DNA of 64,000 nt from Flintibacter sp. KGMB00164 (GTDB taxonomy: Bacteria; Bacillota; Clostridia; Oscillospirales; Oscillospiraceae). The position numbers and the translations under genes were made by a program. Below the pieces are notes generated by a model. That model was given only the letters and a program-made list of their open reading frames with translations, ran no database searches and was not told the origin of the DNA. Positions 19,490 to 27,252 of this stretch are shown here, one piece after another. The stretch covers positions 2,429,001-2,493,000 of the forward strand of contig NZ_CP044227.1 in the NCBI RefSeq assembly GCF_008727735.1. Direction: 5' to 3'. Every line of letters begins with the position of its first letter. Position 1 is the first letter of the stretch.

Positions 19490-19518
19490 ATTTTATCAGT
19501 GTGTCTCGCCCTTGTCAA
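19490..19518 (-). promoter_or_regulatory. infC operon promoter
   Basis: On the minus strand TTGACA (19513-19518), a 17-bp spacer and TAAAAT (19490-19495). The start of transcription would fall near 19483, leaving the attenuator leader. Confidence 0.75.
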
Positions 19519-19754
19519 GTATTATTTTATCTTTTTCCGTCTTTCCTTCCATCCCCGCAAATATTTACATAACCTTCTTTTTTCGCCCTGCTTCTACAAA
19601 AAGTTTTACACACTTTCCACACTACTTTCCACATTTTATTGTTATTTCCTGCACACTGTTCTAAATCTTCTTGTTTTCTCCCTTCCATTTTCTTCTTGAT
19701 TCCATCTTGTAAGGTTACATAATGCGTCAAATTGCTTTTTTATTTGAAAAGAAT
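19519..19754. other. AT-rich intergenic stretch without recognisable gene
   Basis: Strikingly T-rich on the forward strand and much lower in GC than its surroundings. Short open frames exist on both strands but have no ribosome sites or family resemblance. It separates the infC promoter from the end of the tsaD transcript. Confidence 0.6.
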
Positions 19755-19795
19755 AAGCCCTCCCCCGACGGTATTGTTCCCGCAGAGGAGGGCTT
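19755..19795 (-). terminator. Terminator after tsaD
   Basis: AAGCCCTCC (19755-19763) pairs with GGAGGGCTT (19787-19795) across a 23-nt loop, with ATTCTTTTC on the minus-strand exit side, 15 nt past the tsaD stop. Confidence 0.75.
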
Positions 19796-19809
19796 GAAAA
19801 TTTCCATGT

Positions 19810-20820
19810 TTAACCTAGGGAAATATCCCGGGTGGCATAAGCGTTCAGATCCAGGCCGGCCACATGTCCGGCTTTCCATTCATAAAATCCCTGGCAGCCG
19901 ATCATAGCGGCGTTGTCGCCGCAGTACTTCAGCTCCGGCAGGTAAAGCTTGTCCCCGCTCTTGGCGCAGGCGGCTTGCAGGTCTGCGCGGATGCGGCTGT
20001 TGGCCGCCACGCCTCCGGCCACCGCCAGTCGGCCGTAGCCCTTCATTCGGGCGGCCGCCATGGCCCGGGGTACCAGCGAGTCGCTCACCGCCCGGCCAAA
20101 GCTGGCGGCAAAGTCGGGCAGGGCTAACTCCTCCCCCTTCTGCTGGGTGTTGTGAATAAGGTTGAGACTGGCCGTCTTCAAGCCGGAGAAGGACATATCC
20201 AGCTCATGGCCGGCCACATGGGCGCGGGGCAACTCGTACCGGCTGTCATCTCCCCCCTGAGCCAGGCGGTCCATAGGGCCGCCGCCGGGGTAACCGATGC
20301 CCAGCACCCGGGCCACCTTGTCAAAGCACTCCCCTGCTGCATCGTCACGGGTGCCGCCCAGCACCTCCATCTCGGTATAGGACTTCACGTCCACAATGGC
20401 GGTCGTGCCGCCGGAGACGCACAGACAGACAAAGGGGGGCTCCAGATCAGGGTGGGTGAGGTAATTGGCCGCAATATGGCCCCGCACATGGTGGACTGGG
20501 ATCAGGGGCAGATCCAGGGCCATGGACGCGCCCTTGGCAAAGTTCACTCCCACCAGCACCGCGCCGATGAGACCAGGCGCATAGGTCACAGCGATGGCAT
20601 CCAGGTCACTCCGGGTCATCCCCGCCTGCTCCAAAGCCTGGTCGGCCAGACCGGTCACCGCCTCCACATGCTTGCGGGAGGCGATCTCGGGCACTACGCC
20701 GCCGTAAATGGTGTGCATCTCAATTTGGGAGGCTACACAGTTGGACAGTACCGTCCGCCCGTCTTTGACAACTGCGGCGGCGGTCTCATCGCAGGAGGAT
20801 TCAATGGCTAAAATATTCAT
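19810..20820 (-). CDS. tsaD: tRNA N6-adenosine threonylcarbamoyltransferase
   Basis: 336 residues, normal length. N-terminal MNILAIESSCDETAAAVV, metal ligands His111 and His115 in HHVRGH, the GGTTAI nucleotide loop and C-terminal GVAANSRIR and CGDNAAMIG are all present. It transfers threonylcarbamoyl onto A37 of ANN-decoding tRNAs with TsaB and TsaE, which are not in this window. rimI, often a tsaB/tsaD neighbour, lies 4.5 kb away. Confidence 0.97.
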   Translation of the reverse strand: MNILAIESSCDETAAAVVKDGRTVLSNCVASQIEMHTIYGGVVPEIASRKHVEAVTGLADQALEQAGMTRSDLDAIAVTYAPGLIGAVLVGVNFAKGASMALDLPLIPVHHVRGHIAANYLTHPDLEPPFVCLCVSGGTTAIVDVKSYTEMEVLGGTRDDAAGECFDKVARVLGIGYPGGGPMDRLAQGGDDSRYELPRAHVAGHELDMSFSGLKTASLNLIHNTQQKGEELALPDFAASFGRAVSDSLVPRAMAAARMKGYGRLAVAGGVAANSRIRADLQAACAKSGDKLYLPELKYCGDNAAMIGCQGFYEWKAGHVAGLDLNAYATRDISLG

Positions 20821-20853
20821 ACTGCTCCTTCTTCCAGTTTGCAGGAAACAAAG

Positions 20854-21711
20854 TTAATATAGTTTCTCTTTCTCCATAACCGCATCGATTCGGTTAAAGC
20901 GTTCAGTGCTGGTCACATCCCGCTGTCCGCTGATGGCCAGCAGGAACACCTCCGACAGACTGAGAGGAGCCACATAGGAGTTGGTAAATCCCAGTCCTTC
21001 CACCTGTGCCACCACCACCACATCCGCCTTGCTGGCCAGCGGGCAGGTACGCCGGTCTGTCATCAAAATAATTTTTGCCCCGTTCTCCCTGGCAATGTCC
21101 ATCAGCACGCCACAGATCTGGGAATAGCGCGGGAAGCTGTACAGAAACAAGCAGTCTTTATCGGTAATATCCAATACATTTTCCACGGCCGTGGCATCTG
21201 CATGGGTCACAGGAACCACATGGGGAGTCAAAAACAGCAGCTTGCTGGCCATATATTGGGCGCAGCAGGCTGTTCCGCGAAATCCCGCAATATATTTGCG
21301 GTCACTGCTGAGCAGGATGTCCACCACCTGGCCCACCGTTCCCTGATCCAGTTGGGCAAAGCTCTTTTGCAGATTCTCTAAGGTATAGCCCCCAACATCA
21401 CTGATCAAGCTGTCCTGCTTGAGCTGCGCTCTGCTGCGGGCATACTTCTCTCCCGGAGACAGGTCCTGCTGGACCTGATTGATCTGTCTGGCCGCCCGGG
21501 CGTTCATCTCTCCCCGGAAGTCTGCATAACCCTTGAACCCGAGTTTGCGGATGAAGCGGATTACCGACGTGTCGCTGACTCCGATGGCTTCTGCAAGGGA
21601 GGTAGAGGTCTGAAACCCAATGGTATTCAGATTGGCCAAAATATACTCCGCAATCTCCGCGTCGGTGCGTGTCAGGGACATTCCCTGTATCTTTTTCACC
21701 AAATCATCCAT
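20854..21711 (-). CDS. MurR/RpiR family transcriptional regulator
   Basis: 285 residues. The N-terminal helix-turn-helix (about 15-75) contains SLAEAIGVSDTSVIRFIRKLGFKG split over two helices, the RpiR signature. A SIS (sugar isomerase) domain spans about 130-265 with YIAGFRGTACCAQYMASK and SFPRYSQ. RpiR proteins usually sense phosphosugars, but several control amino-acid catabolism; here the neighbour upstream is an aminotransferase-transporter-RraA operon on the same strand, so that is the likely target. It has its own promoter (21740-21768). Confidence 0.88.
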   Translation of the reverse strand: MDDLVKKIQGMSLTRTDAEIAEYILANLNTIGFQTSTSLAEAIGVSDTSVIRFIRKLGFKGYADFRGEMNARAARQINQVQQDLSPGEKYARSRAQLKQDSLISDVGGYTLENLQKSFAQLDQGTVGQVVDILLSSDRKYIAGFRGTACCAQYMASKLLFLTPHVVPVTHADATAVENVLDITDKDCLFLYSFPRYSQICGVLMDIARENGAKIILMTDRRTCPLASKADVVVVAQVEGLGFTNSYVAPLSLSEVFLLAISGQRDVTSTERFNRIDAVMEKEKLY

Positions 21712-21739
21712 GTTACCCTCTCCTCACTGATACAGGGAA

Positions 21740-21768
21740 AGGATACCACAGTTTGCCATTGTGGTCAA
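21740..21768 (-). promoter_or_regulatory. RpiR-gene promoter with CCACA/TGTGG dyad
   Basis: On the minus strand TTGACC (21763-21768), a 17-bp spacer and TATCCT (21740-21745). The spacer is framed by CCACA and TGTGG arms (21746-21764), a dyad that could be the regulator's own operator. Confidence 0.55.
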
Positions 21769-21781
21769 TCTCCAGCCAATT

Positions 21782-21818
21782 GCAGCGGGCGGCATGGACA
21801 CGCCATACCGCCCGCTGC
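21782..21818 (-). terminator. Hairpin at the end of the aminotransferase operon
   Basis: An 11-bp GC stem (21782-21792 with 21808-21818) lies 30 nt beyond the aminotransferase stop. The exit side lacks a long T-run, so termination may be partial, letting some transcripts read into the regulator gene. Confidence 0.55.
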
Positions 21819-21850
21819 AAGAAGGGAAAACATCATTGATTTATCTTTGT

Positions 21851-23047
21851 TTACTTCAACTGGACCAATGCATGCTCCAGTCGATCCAGCGCCTTTTCCA
21901 GATTCTCCATGGAATTGGAATAGGAGATTCGGATCTTCCCAGGGACATTGTACGCCTCACCGGGCACTGTGGAGATCAGCGCCTCATCCAGAAGATACTG
22001 GCACAGGTCTACAGCATTCTCGATCACCTTATCTCCAAACCGCTTACCGAGATAGGGCTGCACATCCGGATATACATAGAACGCACCCTTTACATCCGGA
22101 CATGTAATTCCTTCTATGGCATTGAGCCGCTGCACCACATAGTCTTTTCTCCGCTTGAACTCTTCCACCATAACCTGCATGTCATGCTGAGAGCCCTGCA
22201 GAGCCGCCAGAGCTGCCTTCTGGGAAATCGCGCTGGTAGCAGAGGTAGTCTGGCTCTGCACCGCCATGATTCCCTTGATCACATCCGCCCGGGCCGCGGC
22301 ATAGCCGATACGCCAGCCCGTCATGGCGTAAGCCTTGGAAAAACCATTGACGGTAATGGTCCGCTCCCATACCTCCCGGGAGATGGAGGCCACACTGAAG
22401 TGCTTTGCGCCGTCATAGACCATTTTTTCATAGATCTCATCAGCCACGATAAAGAAATCGTGCTTGACCGCCAGATCGGCCAGCTCCCGCAGGCTCTCCT
22501 CGCTGTACACCGCACCGGTGGGATTGTTGGGGGTGCAGATGACGATAGCCTTGGTGCGCGGGGTGATAGCTGCCCGGATGGCATCCAGGTCCAGCTCATA
22601 ATTGTCCTGCCGCACCGGCACAAACACCGGAGTAGCACCCGCCAGACGAATCATCTCCGTGTAGCTGACCCAACAGGGAATGGGGAGCAGTATCTCGTCT
22701 CCAGGCCCTGCAATCACCATCATAGCACTGGCAATGGCCTGCTTGGCTCCCACTGCAGTGGTCACCTCATTGACGGTATAGTCCAAACCATTGTCCTCTT
22801 TCAGCTTCTTTACAATGGCCTGGCGAAGCTCCAAAATGCCGTTGCCGGGGGTATATTTGGTGAAATTATCTGCGATGGCCTTCATACCGGCCACCTTGAT
22901 GTAATCGGGAGTTCCAAAATCCGGTTCTCCTACGTTAAGGGAAATAATATCTTTCCCCTGCCGCTTCAGCTCTGCCACCTTGGCGATCAGAGCCGAGGTG
23001 GGAGAACCGCTGAACTTACTCATTCGTTCCGCAAGTGTGGTTGCCAT
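21851..23047 (-). CDS. Class I PLP-dependent aminotransferase (aspartate aminotransferase-like)
   Basis: 398 residues, starting at ATG 23047, 7 nt after GAGGAG; the ATG six bases upstream is too close to the ribosome site. Fold type I features: SLNVGEPDFGTPDYI near the N-terminus, NNPTGAVYS, the PLP Lys in NGFSKAYAMTGWRIGY and the carboxylate-binding Arg in GKIRISYSNS. This is the AspB/PatA-like subgroup, active on aspartate, aromatic or alanine substrates. Third gene of the operon RraA-like, DAACS transporter, aminotransferase; it could convert imported aspartate or glutamate analogues to 2-oxo acids. Confidence 0.9.
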   Translation of the reverse strand: MATTLAERMSKFSGSPTSALIAKVAELKRQGKDIISLNVGEPDFGTPDYIKVAGMKAIADNFTKYTPGNGILELRQAIVKKLKEDNGLDYTVNEVTTAVGAKQAIASAMMVIAGPGDEILLPIPCWVSYTEMIRLAGATPVFVPVRQDNYELDLDAIRAAITPRTKAIVICTPNNPTGAVYSEESLRELADLAVKHDFFIVADEIYEKMVYDGAKHFSVASISREVWERTITVNGFSKAYAMTGWRIGYAAARADVIKGIMAVQSQTTSATSAISQKAALAALQGSQHDMQVMVEEFKRRKDYVVQRLNAIEGITCPDVKGAFYVYPDVQPYLGKRFGDKVIENAVDLCQYLLDEALISTVPGEAYNVPGKIRISYSNSMENLEKALDRLEHALVQLK

Positions 23048-23087
23048 ACTCATTCTCCTCTAAAAATCATATTCTTCGTCGTCATAC

Positions 23088-24326
23088 TCACTTGCTTACC
23101 ATTGTCTTATTGTAATCTTCACCCGTCCACAGGTGTTCGTTTTTAGCCACCAACATAGTACCCAGAACATCACCCGAAACATTGACCGTAGTGTGAGACA
23201 TATCGATCAAACGATACATACCAGAAATGGGACCCATAAGATCCATGGGCAGGCCCAGCAATTCCAGGAAGATGGCGCCAGTCACGATTCCTCCGCCAGG
23301 AATACCAGGCGCTGCAATAGACATCAGTGTAGAAATGGTAATAACCATGATAATCTGAGACATAGTCAACTGCAGACCGTAAATCTGAGCTACAAAGAAA
23401 GCCAAAACCGTCTTGTACAAAGCTGCACCTGTCAGGTTGATCGTAGCACCCAACGGAATAGAGAAGGAAGCAATGCTGTTCGGAATCTGAAGCCGCCGAG
23501 TAGCCTCCATGGTAATGGGAATGGTACCGGAACTGGAGTTTGTTGCCACAGTATTGACCCAAATAGGAATCATCTCTTTACACATTCCGCGGTAATTAAT
23601 CTTCGTATAGGCTTTTGTGATCAAACTATAAATCAGCCAGATCAGCAAGCATCCAGTCCAGTCAGTAGCCACAAACTTTGCCAAGTTGCCAAACAGCTGT
23701 GGTCCATACACTGCAGTAACATTAGCCATCAACGCAAAGATACCAATAGGAGAATAGATCATTACAATATCCAGCATTTTGTAGGTAAGTGTTGCGCCCG
23801 CATTCATAAAATCAGTAAATGGCTTTACTTTGTCGCCCAAGAGCACTAATGCAACACCCAAAATTACGGTAAAGAACACCAGCTTCATAATGTCCTGGTC
23901 GGCCATAGCTGCAACAATATTGGTAGGAATCATATCCATCAGGAAGGCCGAGAAGGAAGGCGTCGTCACTTCCGAGGCATCAAAGGCTGTAAGACCAGTC
24001 GTATCGAAACCTACACCCGGATTAAAAACATGTACTACGGCAATACCGATCAAGCAGGCCCCGACGGTCATGACTACATAAACCAGCAGCACCTTTAATC
24101 CAACGCGCTTCAGCTTATTTACGTCACCAATGGCTGCAATGCCACTGGCAATACTGAAAAGAACTACCGGTACGATCAACATTTTGATCAAATTCATAAA
24201 AGCGGTTCCAAATGGTTCCACCCAAACAGCAAAATCATAAAACAGAAGGCCAGCAACAATACCAAGAACCAGTGCAATCATTGAGCGGTGGGGTAGATAC
24301 TTTTTACCAAACAAGTATTCTTTCAT
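23088..24326 (-). CDS. Dicarboxylate/amino acid:cation symporter (DAACS, GltP/GltT-like)
   Basis: 412 residues from ATG 24326, 6 nt after GAGGTG. About eight helices and the two reentrant hairpins are visible. The HP1 serine-rich motif appears as NTVATNSSSGTIPITME and the TM7 NMDGT-like motif as GATINLTGAALYK (Asp-Gly replaced by Leu-Thr-Gly). HP2 reads SIAAPGIPGGGIV. Replacement of the usual N-M-D-G by N-L-T-G is characteristic of the branch transporting substrates other than plain glutamate (serine/threonine or unusual acids), so substrate is open. Noticeably lower GC than adjacent genes. Confidence 0.88.
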   Translation of the reverse strand: MKEYLFGKKYLPHRSMIALVLGIVAGLLFYDFAVWVEPFGTAFMNLIKMLIVPVVLFSIASGIAAIGDVNKLKRVGLKVLLVYVVMTVGACLIGIAVVHVFNPGVGFDTTGLTAFDASEVTTPSFSAFLMDMIPTNIVAAMADQDIMKLVFFTVILGVALVLLGDKVKPFTDFMNAGATLTYKMLDIVMIYSPIGIFALMANVTAVYGPQLFGNLAKFVATDWTGCLLIWLIYSLITKAYTKINYRGMCKEMIPIWVNTVATNSSSGTIPITMEATRRLQIPNSIASFSIPLGATINLTGAALYKTVLAFFVAQIYGLQLTMSQIIMVITISTLMSIAAPGIPGGGIVTGAIFLELLGLPMDLMGPISGMYRLIDMSHTTVNVSGDVLGTMLVAKNEHLWTGEDYNKTMVSK

Positions 24327-24422
24327 TTCCTTCACCTCAAAATCCATTTCTCCCAAAGGCTCTGCCTTTGTTTACTCAATACTTTTCCTGCTTCTCCTCA
24401 TTTAAATGCCATTTGATAATTT

Positions 24423-25121
24423 TTATTCTCCATACGCTCCATCAATAAACTCCGTATTCTTTGCCTGCAGGGTCTTCATCACCCAGGCACGGTTGGAGGT
24501 TCCATTTTTGGCTGCCTCCACCTTGGCCTCATCCTGCTGATGGAACTTCTTCGCCGCCTCCAGCACAGCCGGGGCGTCTTTCAGCGGAATCACAATAATG
24601 CCGTCGGCGTCAGCCACAATGATGTCGCCCGGATTCACACTCACTCCGCCGCAGGCAATGGGCACATTGATCTCCCCGGGTCCCTCTTTATGGGGGCCGC
24701 CAGGGGTAGAACCGTTGGCATAGACCGGCAGATCCATCTGCCGCACCGCGTCCACATCCCGAATGGGGCCATCCAGCACCAGCCCGCCCAGCTTACGCTG
24801 GTACTTGGCATAGGTAAACATGATCTCACCCATCAAAGACCGGGTCTGATCCTCATCGTTGGACACCACAATGATGTCACCCGGCTGAGCCATGTCCAGC
24901 GCCTGATGGAGAAACAGGTTGTCGCCCGCTCTGGCTTTTACCGTCAGCGCCGGACCCACCATGATCCCCTGAAAGCCGCTCATAAGCTTGATTCTGGGAT
25001 TCATGGCGCAGGAGCGCCCCATGGTATCGGCAATGTTTGCCGCGGGCAGCCCTGCAAAGCCATCCAACAGTTCCTGGCTTGGCATGGGCCGCTTTAAAAA
25101 CACACGATTTCCAACTGCCAT
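24423..25121 (-). CDS. RraA-like protein (HMG/oxaloacetate aldolase family)
   Basis: 232 residues from ATG 25121, 5 nt after GGAAGG. The fold's signature GGLVLDGPIRDVDAVRQ includes the Arg-Asp pair used for Mg2+ and substrate binding in 4-hydroxy-4-methyl-2-oxoglutarate aldolases; GEINVPIACGGVSVNPGDII and VADADGIIVIP also fit. Members cleave branched 4-hydroxy-2-oxo acids or decarboxylate oxaloacetate; a few bind RNase E, which is unlikely here. As first gene of an operon with an acid transporter and an aminotransferase it probably processes the 2-oxo acid made by transamination. Confidence 0.85.
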   Translation of the reverse strand: MAVGNRVFLKRPMPSQELLDGFAGLPAANIADTMGRSCAMNPRIKLMSGFQGIMVGPALTVKARAGDNLFLHQALDMAQPGDIIVVSNDEDQTRSLMGEIMFTYAKYQRKLGGLVLDGPIRDVDAVRQMDLPVYANGSTPGGPHKEGPGEINVPIACGGVSVNPGDIIVADADGIIVIPLKDAPAVLEAAKKFHQQDEAKVEAAKNGTSNRAWVMKTLQAKNTEFIDGAYGE

Positions 25122-25168
25122 TTCTGCCTTCCTTTCTGTATGTACCGGTTGGGTGTTGTTCTGCATTC

Positions 25169-25197
25169 ATTTTAGTTTTCTGTTGTTTATTTGTCAA
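25169..25197 (-). promoter_or_regulatory. Promoter of the RraA-transporter-aminotransferase operon
   Basis: On the minus strand TTGACA (25192-25197), a 17-bp spacer and TAAAAT (25169-25174). The flanks repeat TTGTTTAT-like sequence and its complement (25181-25240), possible regulator sites. Confidence 0.7.
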
Positions 25198-25242
25198 CAT
25201 ATTATCTTGCGAGTGAATATTTTTCTGCAGAATAAACAACAC

Positions 25243-25285
25243 AAAAATTCCCGCCTGTGGTTTTTCAACCATTTTCAGGCGGGAA
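25243..25285 (-). terminator. Terminator after rimI
   Basis: TTCCCGCCTG (25248-25257) pairs with CAGGCGGGAA (25276-25285), with TTTTTGTGTTG on the minus-strand exit side. Confidence 0.85.
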
Positions 25286-25306
25286 TCCATCCAATATTTT
25301 TATTTT

Positions 25307-25756
25307 TTACTGTTTTTCAAAATATCTGGTCATAAGAACCGCATCTTCCCTGGGCTTGTCATAGTAGTTTTTCCGCAGTCCTGCCTGAGTAAATCCGTGC
25401 TTCTCATACAGGGCGATAGCCGCCTGGTTGGAAGCACGCACCTCCAGGGTGAGGAAAGCCAGGTTTACCTCGCCAAAGCGGCAGAACACGTCCAAAAGGG
25501 CGCTGGCCACCCCGTGGCGGCGAGCGTCGGGTTCCACCGCCACGTTGTCGATGTACCCCTCATCTACAATGACGTGCAGGCCAGCATAGCCCAGTACGTT
25601 GCCCTCCTCATCTTCGGCCACGATAAAGCTGGCCTGGGTATCAAACAGGGCGTCGGCCAGCATGTTCTCCGTCCAGGGACTGGAGAAGCAGGCCTGCTCC
25701 AGCCGGGCGATCTGCTCAATGTGACTGCGGTCCATAGGTACGATTTGATAGTACAT
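25307..25756 (-). CDS. rimI: Ribosomal protein S18-alanine N-acetyltransferase
   Basis: 149 residues of GNAT fold. The CoA-binding signature appears as VAVEPDARRHGVASALLD (R-x-x-G-x-A), preceded by YIDNV, and the RimI-specific LEVRASNQAAIALYEKHGF with the catalytic C-terminal Tyr region NYYDKPREDAVLM. Starts at ATG after AGGAG. It acetylates the N-terminal alanine of S18 in E. coli; Firmicute members can have wider specificity. Follows a 44-codon membrane-protein gene by 33 bp. Confidence 0.92.
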   Translation of the reverse strand: MYYQIVPMDRSHIEQIARLEQACFSSPWTENMLADALFDTQASFIVAEDEEGNVLGYAGLHVIVDEGYIDNVAVEPDARRHGVASALLDVFCRFGEVNLAFLTLEVRASNQAAIALYEKHGFTQAGLRKNYYDKPREDAVLMTRYFEKQ

Positions 25757-25789
25757 AATAAAAACTCCTGGTATAAATCAAATATAAAA

Positions 25790-25924
25790 TCACAATACAG
25801 AGTGAGAATTTCCTTGTGGCTGGGAGATTCTTTTCTTCCACAGCCGATGAATTCCATAAACTGCACAGGCCAGCAGACTCACCAGAAAGATCCTCAGCAG
25901 CATACGATCTGTGCGGTTTTTCAT
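25790..25924 (-). CDS. Small single-helix membrane protein (44 aa)
   Basis: Not long enough for usual gene calls but well supported: AAGGAGG stands 7 nt before ATG 25924, and the product is MKNRTDRMLL followed by a single hydrophobic helix (residues 11-25) and a basic, polar tail ending at TGA 25790. Predicted topology has a positively charged tail inside. It is probably co-transcribed with rimI. Function unknown; no family recognised. Confidence 0.7.
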   Translation of the reverse strand: MKNRTDRMLLRIFLVSLLACAVYGIHRLWKKRISQPQGNSHSVL

Positions 25925-26236
25925 AAAAAAACCTCCTTGTCACAAGGCTTGCGGCATATCGGCGGTTTCTCTCAACGCATACTCGTATAGTTTAATCATA
26001 CACCATTCATCTGATCCTGTAAAGCGGCACAACTGCACCGGCAGATTTCACAATTTCATTGCCTGATTTTCGTGAAAGCTACGATTTTTCTTTTCCTGTC
26101 AAAATGTTGAAACCTTTTCCTGTGTATCCCCGTCTATATAAATGAGGTTATTATTTTGTCTCTATTTTCAGCCGACCACGCAAGCCCTTCCACCCCGGGG
26201 CGCTCTGTGCGCTCCCCCATCAGAAAGGAAATGACC
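25925..26236. other. Intergenic region between divergent units
   Basis: It holds the upstream control sequences for the small membrane protein gene (minus) and the SLH gene (plus). TATATAAATG near 26136 may be a -10-like element for the plus gene, with TTGAAA at 26109 too far for a standard promoter. An in-frame ATG at 26156 lacks a ribosome site. No RNA gene or repeat recognised. Confidence 0.4.
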
Positions 26237-27199
26237 ATGCTTCGACGCGCCCTCTCCCTCCTGCTTACCGCCTGCGCCCTGTGCGCTCTGCTGGTTCCAA
26301 GCAGTCTGGCCGCCACCATCCAGAGCAATCAGGCCGTTTACCATCTCTCTCAGGACCCGGACGGGACAGAGAGCTTTCTCTACTCCCCCACCCTGTCCCA
26401 CACCTTGACGCTGCTGCCTCCCGGCACTGTCGTGCGCAGTGACCTCGGCAATCAGATCATCGTGGAGCGCTTTACCTACCGCGCCTCCTCCGGCTACTGG
26501 GCACTGGAAAATACCCTCACCTCCCAGGAGCACCTGACTGTGCGGGACCACAACTATATCTACCATGTCATCACTCAGGATCCCCACTCCAATCAGGCCA
26601 TGGACGCCGGGGTTTGGGTTCGCGCATCGGGAAGCGGCGGGCTCAACACCACCACCATTACCGGGGAGCCGGTGGATGAGTGGGCAGTGGATCTGGTCAA
26701 CGAGGCCATTGCCATGAATCTGATGCCGGCGCGCCTTAAGGGCCAGGATCTGCGCGGCTCCATCAGCCGGTTGCAGTTTGCCTCCCTGGCGGTGCGGCTG
26801 TATGAGGCCATGGGCGGAGAGGCCATCTCTGCCCCCAGCCACACTCCCTTCACCGACACTTCTGACCCAGAGGCAGGCAAGGCCTGGGCACTGGGGCTGA
26901 CTGCCGGCACCTCTGCCACTACCTTCTCTCCCTCCCAGTCCATCTCCCGGGAGCAGGCAGCCACCATGCTCGCCGCCGTCTACCGCAAGCTGGGCGGCAG
27001 CGTGGAGGGACAGTCCGGCTCTTTTGCCGACGACAGCTCCATCGCCTCCTGGGCCAAGAGCAGCGTGTACTTTATGGCCCGCCACGACATTATCGTGGGT
27101 ACTGGAAATAACCGCTTTTCTCCTCAGCGCAGCGCCCAGCGCCAGTCCTGCCTTATTATGGCCCTGCGCATGTTCCAAACTCTGAACCCCACCGATTGA
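26237..27199 (+). CDS. Secreted SLH-domain protein
   Basis: 320 residues from ATG 26237, 6 nt after AAAGGAA. Signal peptide MLRRALSLLLTACALCALLV with cleavage near SSLAA. Residues 25-150 form an unrecognised beta-rich domain. About 165-315 hold three SLH-like repeats: NEAIAMNLMP with GSISRLQFASLAVRLYEA; AWALGLTAGTSATTFSP with SISREQAATMLAAVYR; and FMARHDIIVGTGNNRFSP with RQSCLIMALRMF. SLH repeats anchor proteins to pyruvylated wall polymers. Monocistronic with a strong terminator. Confidence 0.88.
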   Translation: MLRRALSLLLTACALCALLVPSSLAATIQSNQAVYHLSQDPDGTESFLYSPTLSHTLTLLPPGTVVRSDLGNQIIVERFTYRASSGYWALENTLTSQEHLTVRDHNYIYHVITQDPHSNQAMDAGVWVRASGSGGLNTTTITGEPVDEWAVDLVNEAIAMNLMPARLKGQDLRGSISRLQFASLAVRLYEAMGGEAISAPSHTPFTDTSDPEAGKAWALGLTAGTSATTFSPSQSISREQAATMLAAVYRKLGGSVEGQSGSFADDSSIASWAKSSVYFMARHDIIVGTGNNRFSPQRSAQRQSCLIMALRMFQTLNPTD

Positions 27200-27212
27200 C
27201 ACGGACAAAACT

Positions 27213-27252
27213 GCCCCCGCCGGCTGAGATGCCGGCGGGGGCTTTCTTGTTT
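27213..27252. terminator. Terminator between SLH gene and U32 gene
   Basis: A 12-bp stem (27213-27224 with 27231-27242) of nearly pure GC is followed by TTTCTTGTTT on the forward strand. The minus-strand U32 gene ends at 27251, so the hairpin may serve both. Confidence 0.9.

Noticed and set aside
19527-19730. 67-codon minus-strand frame between infC and tsaD
   Set aside because: Starts at TTG without a ribosome site, Lys-rich due to T-rich DNA; no resemblance to a known family.
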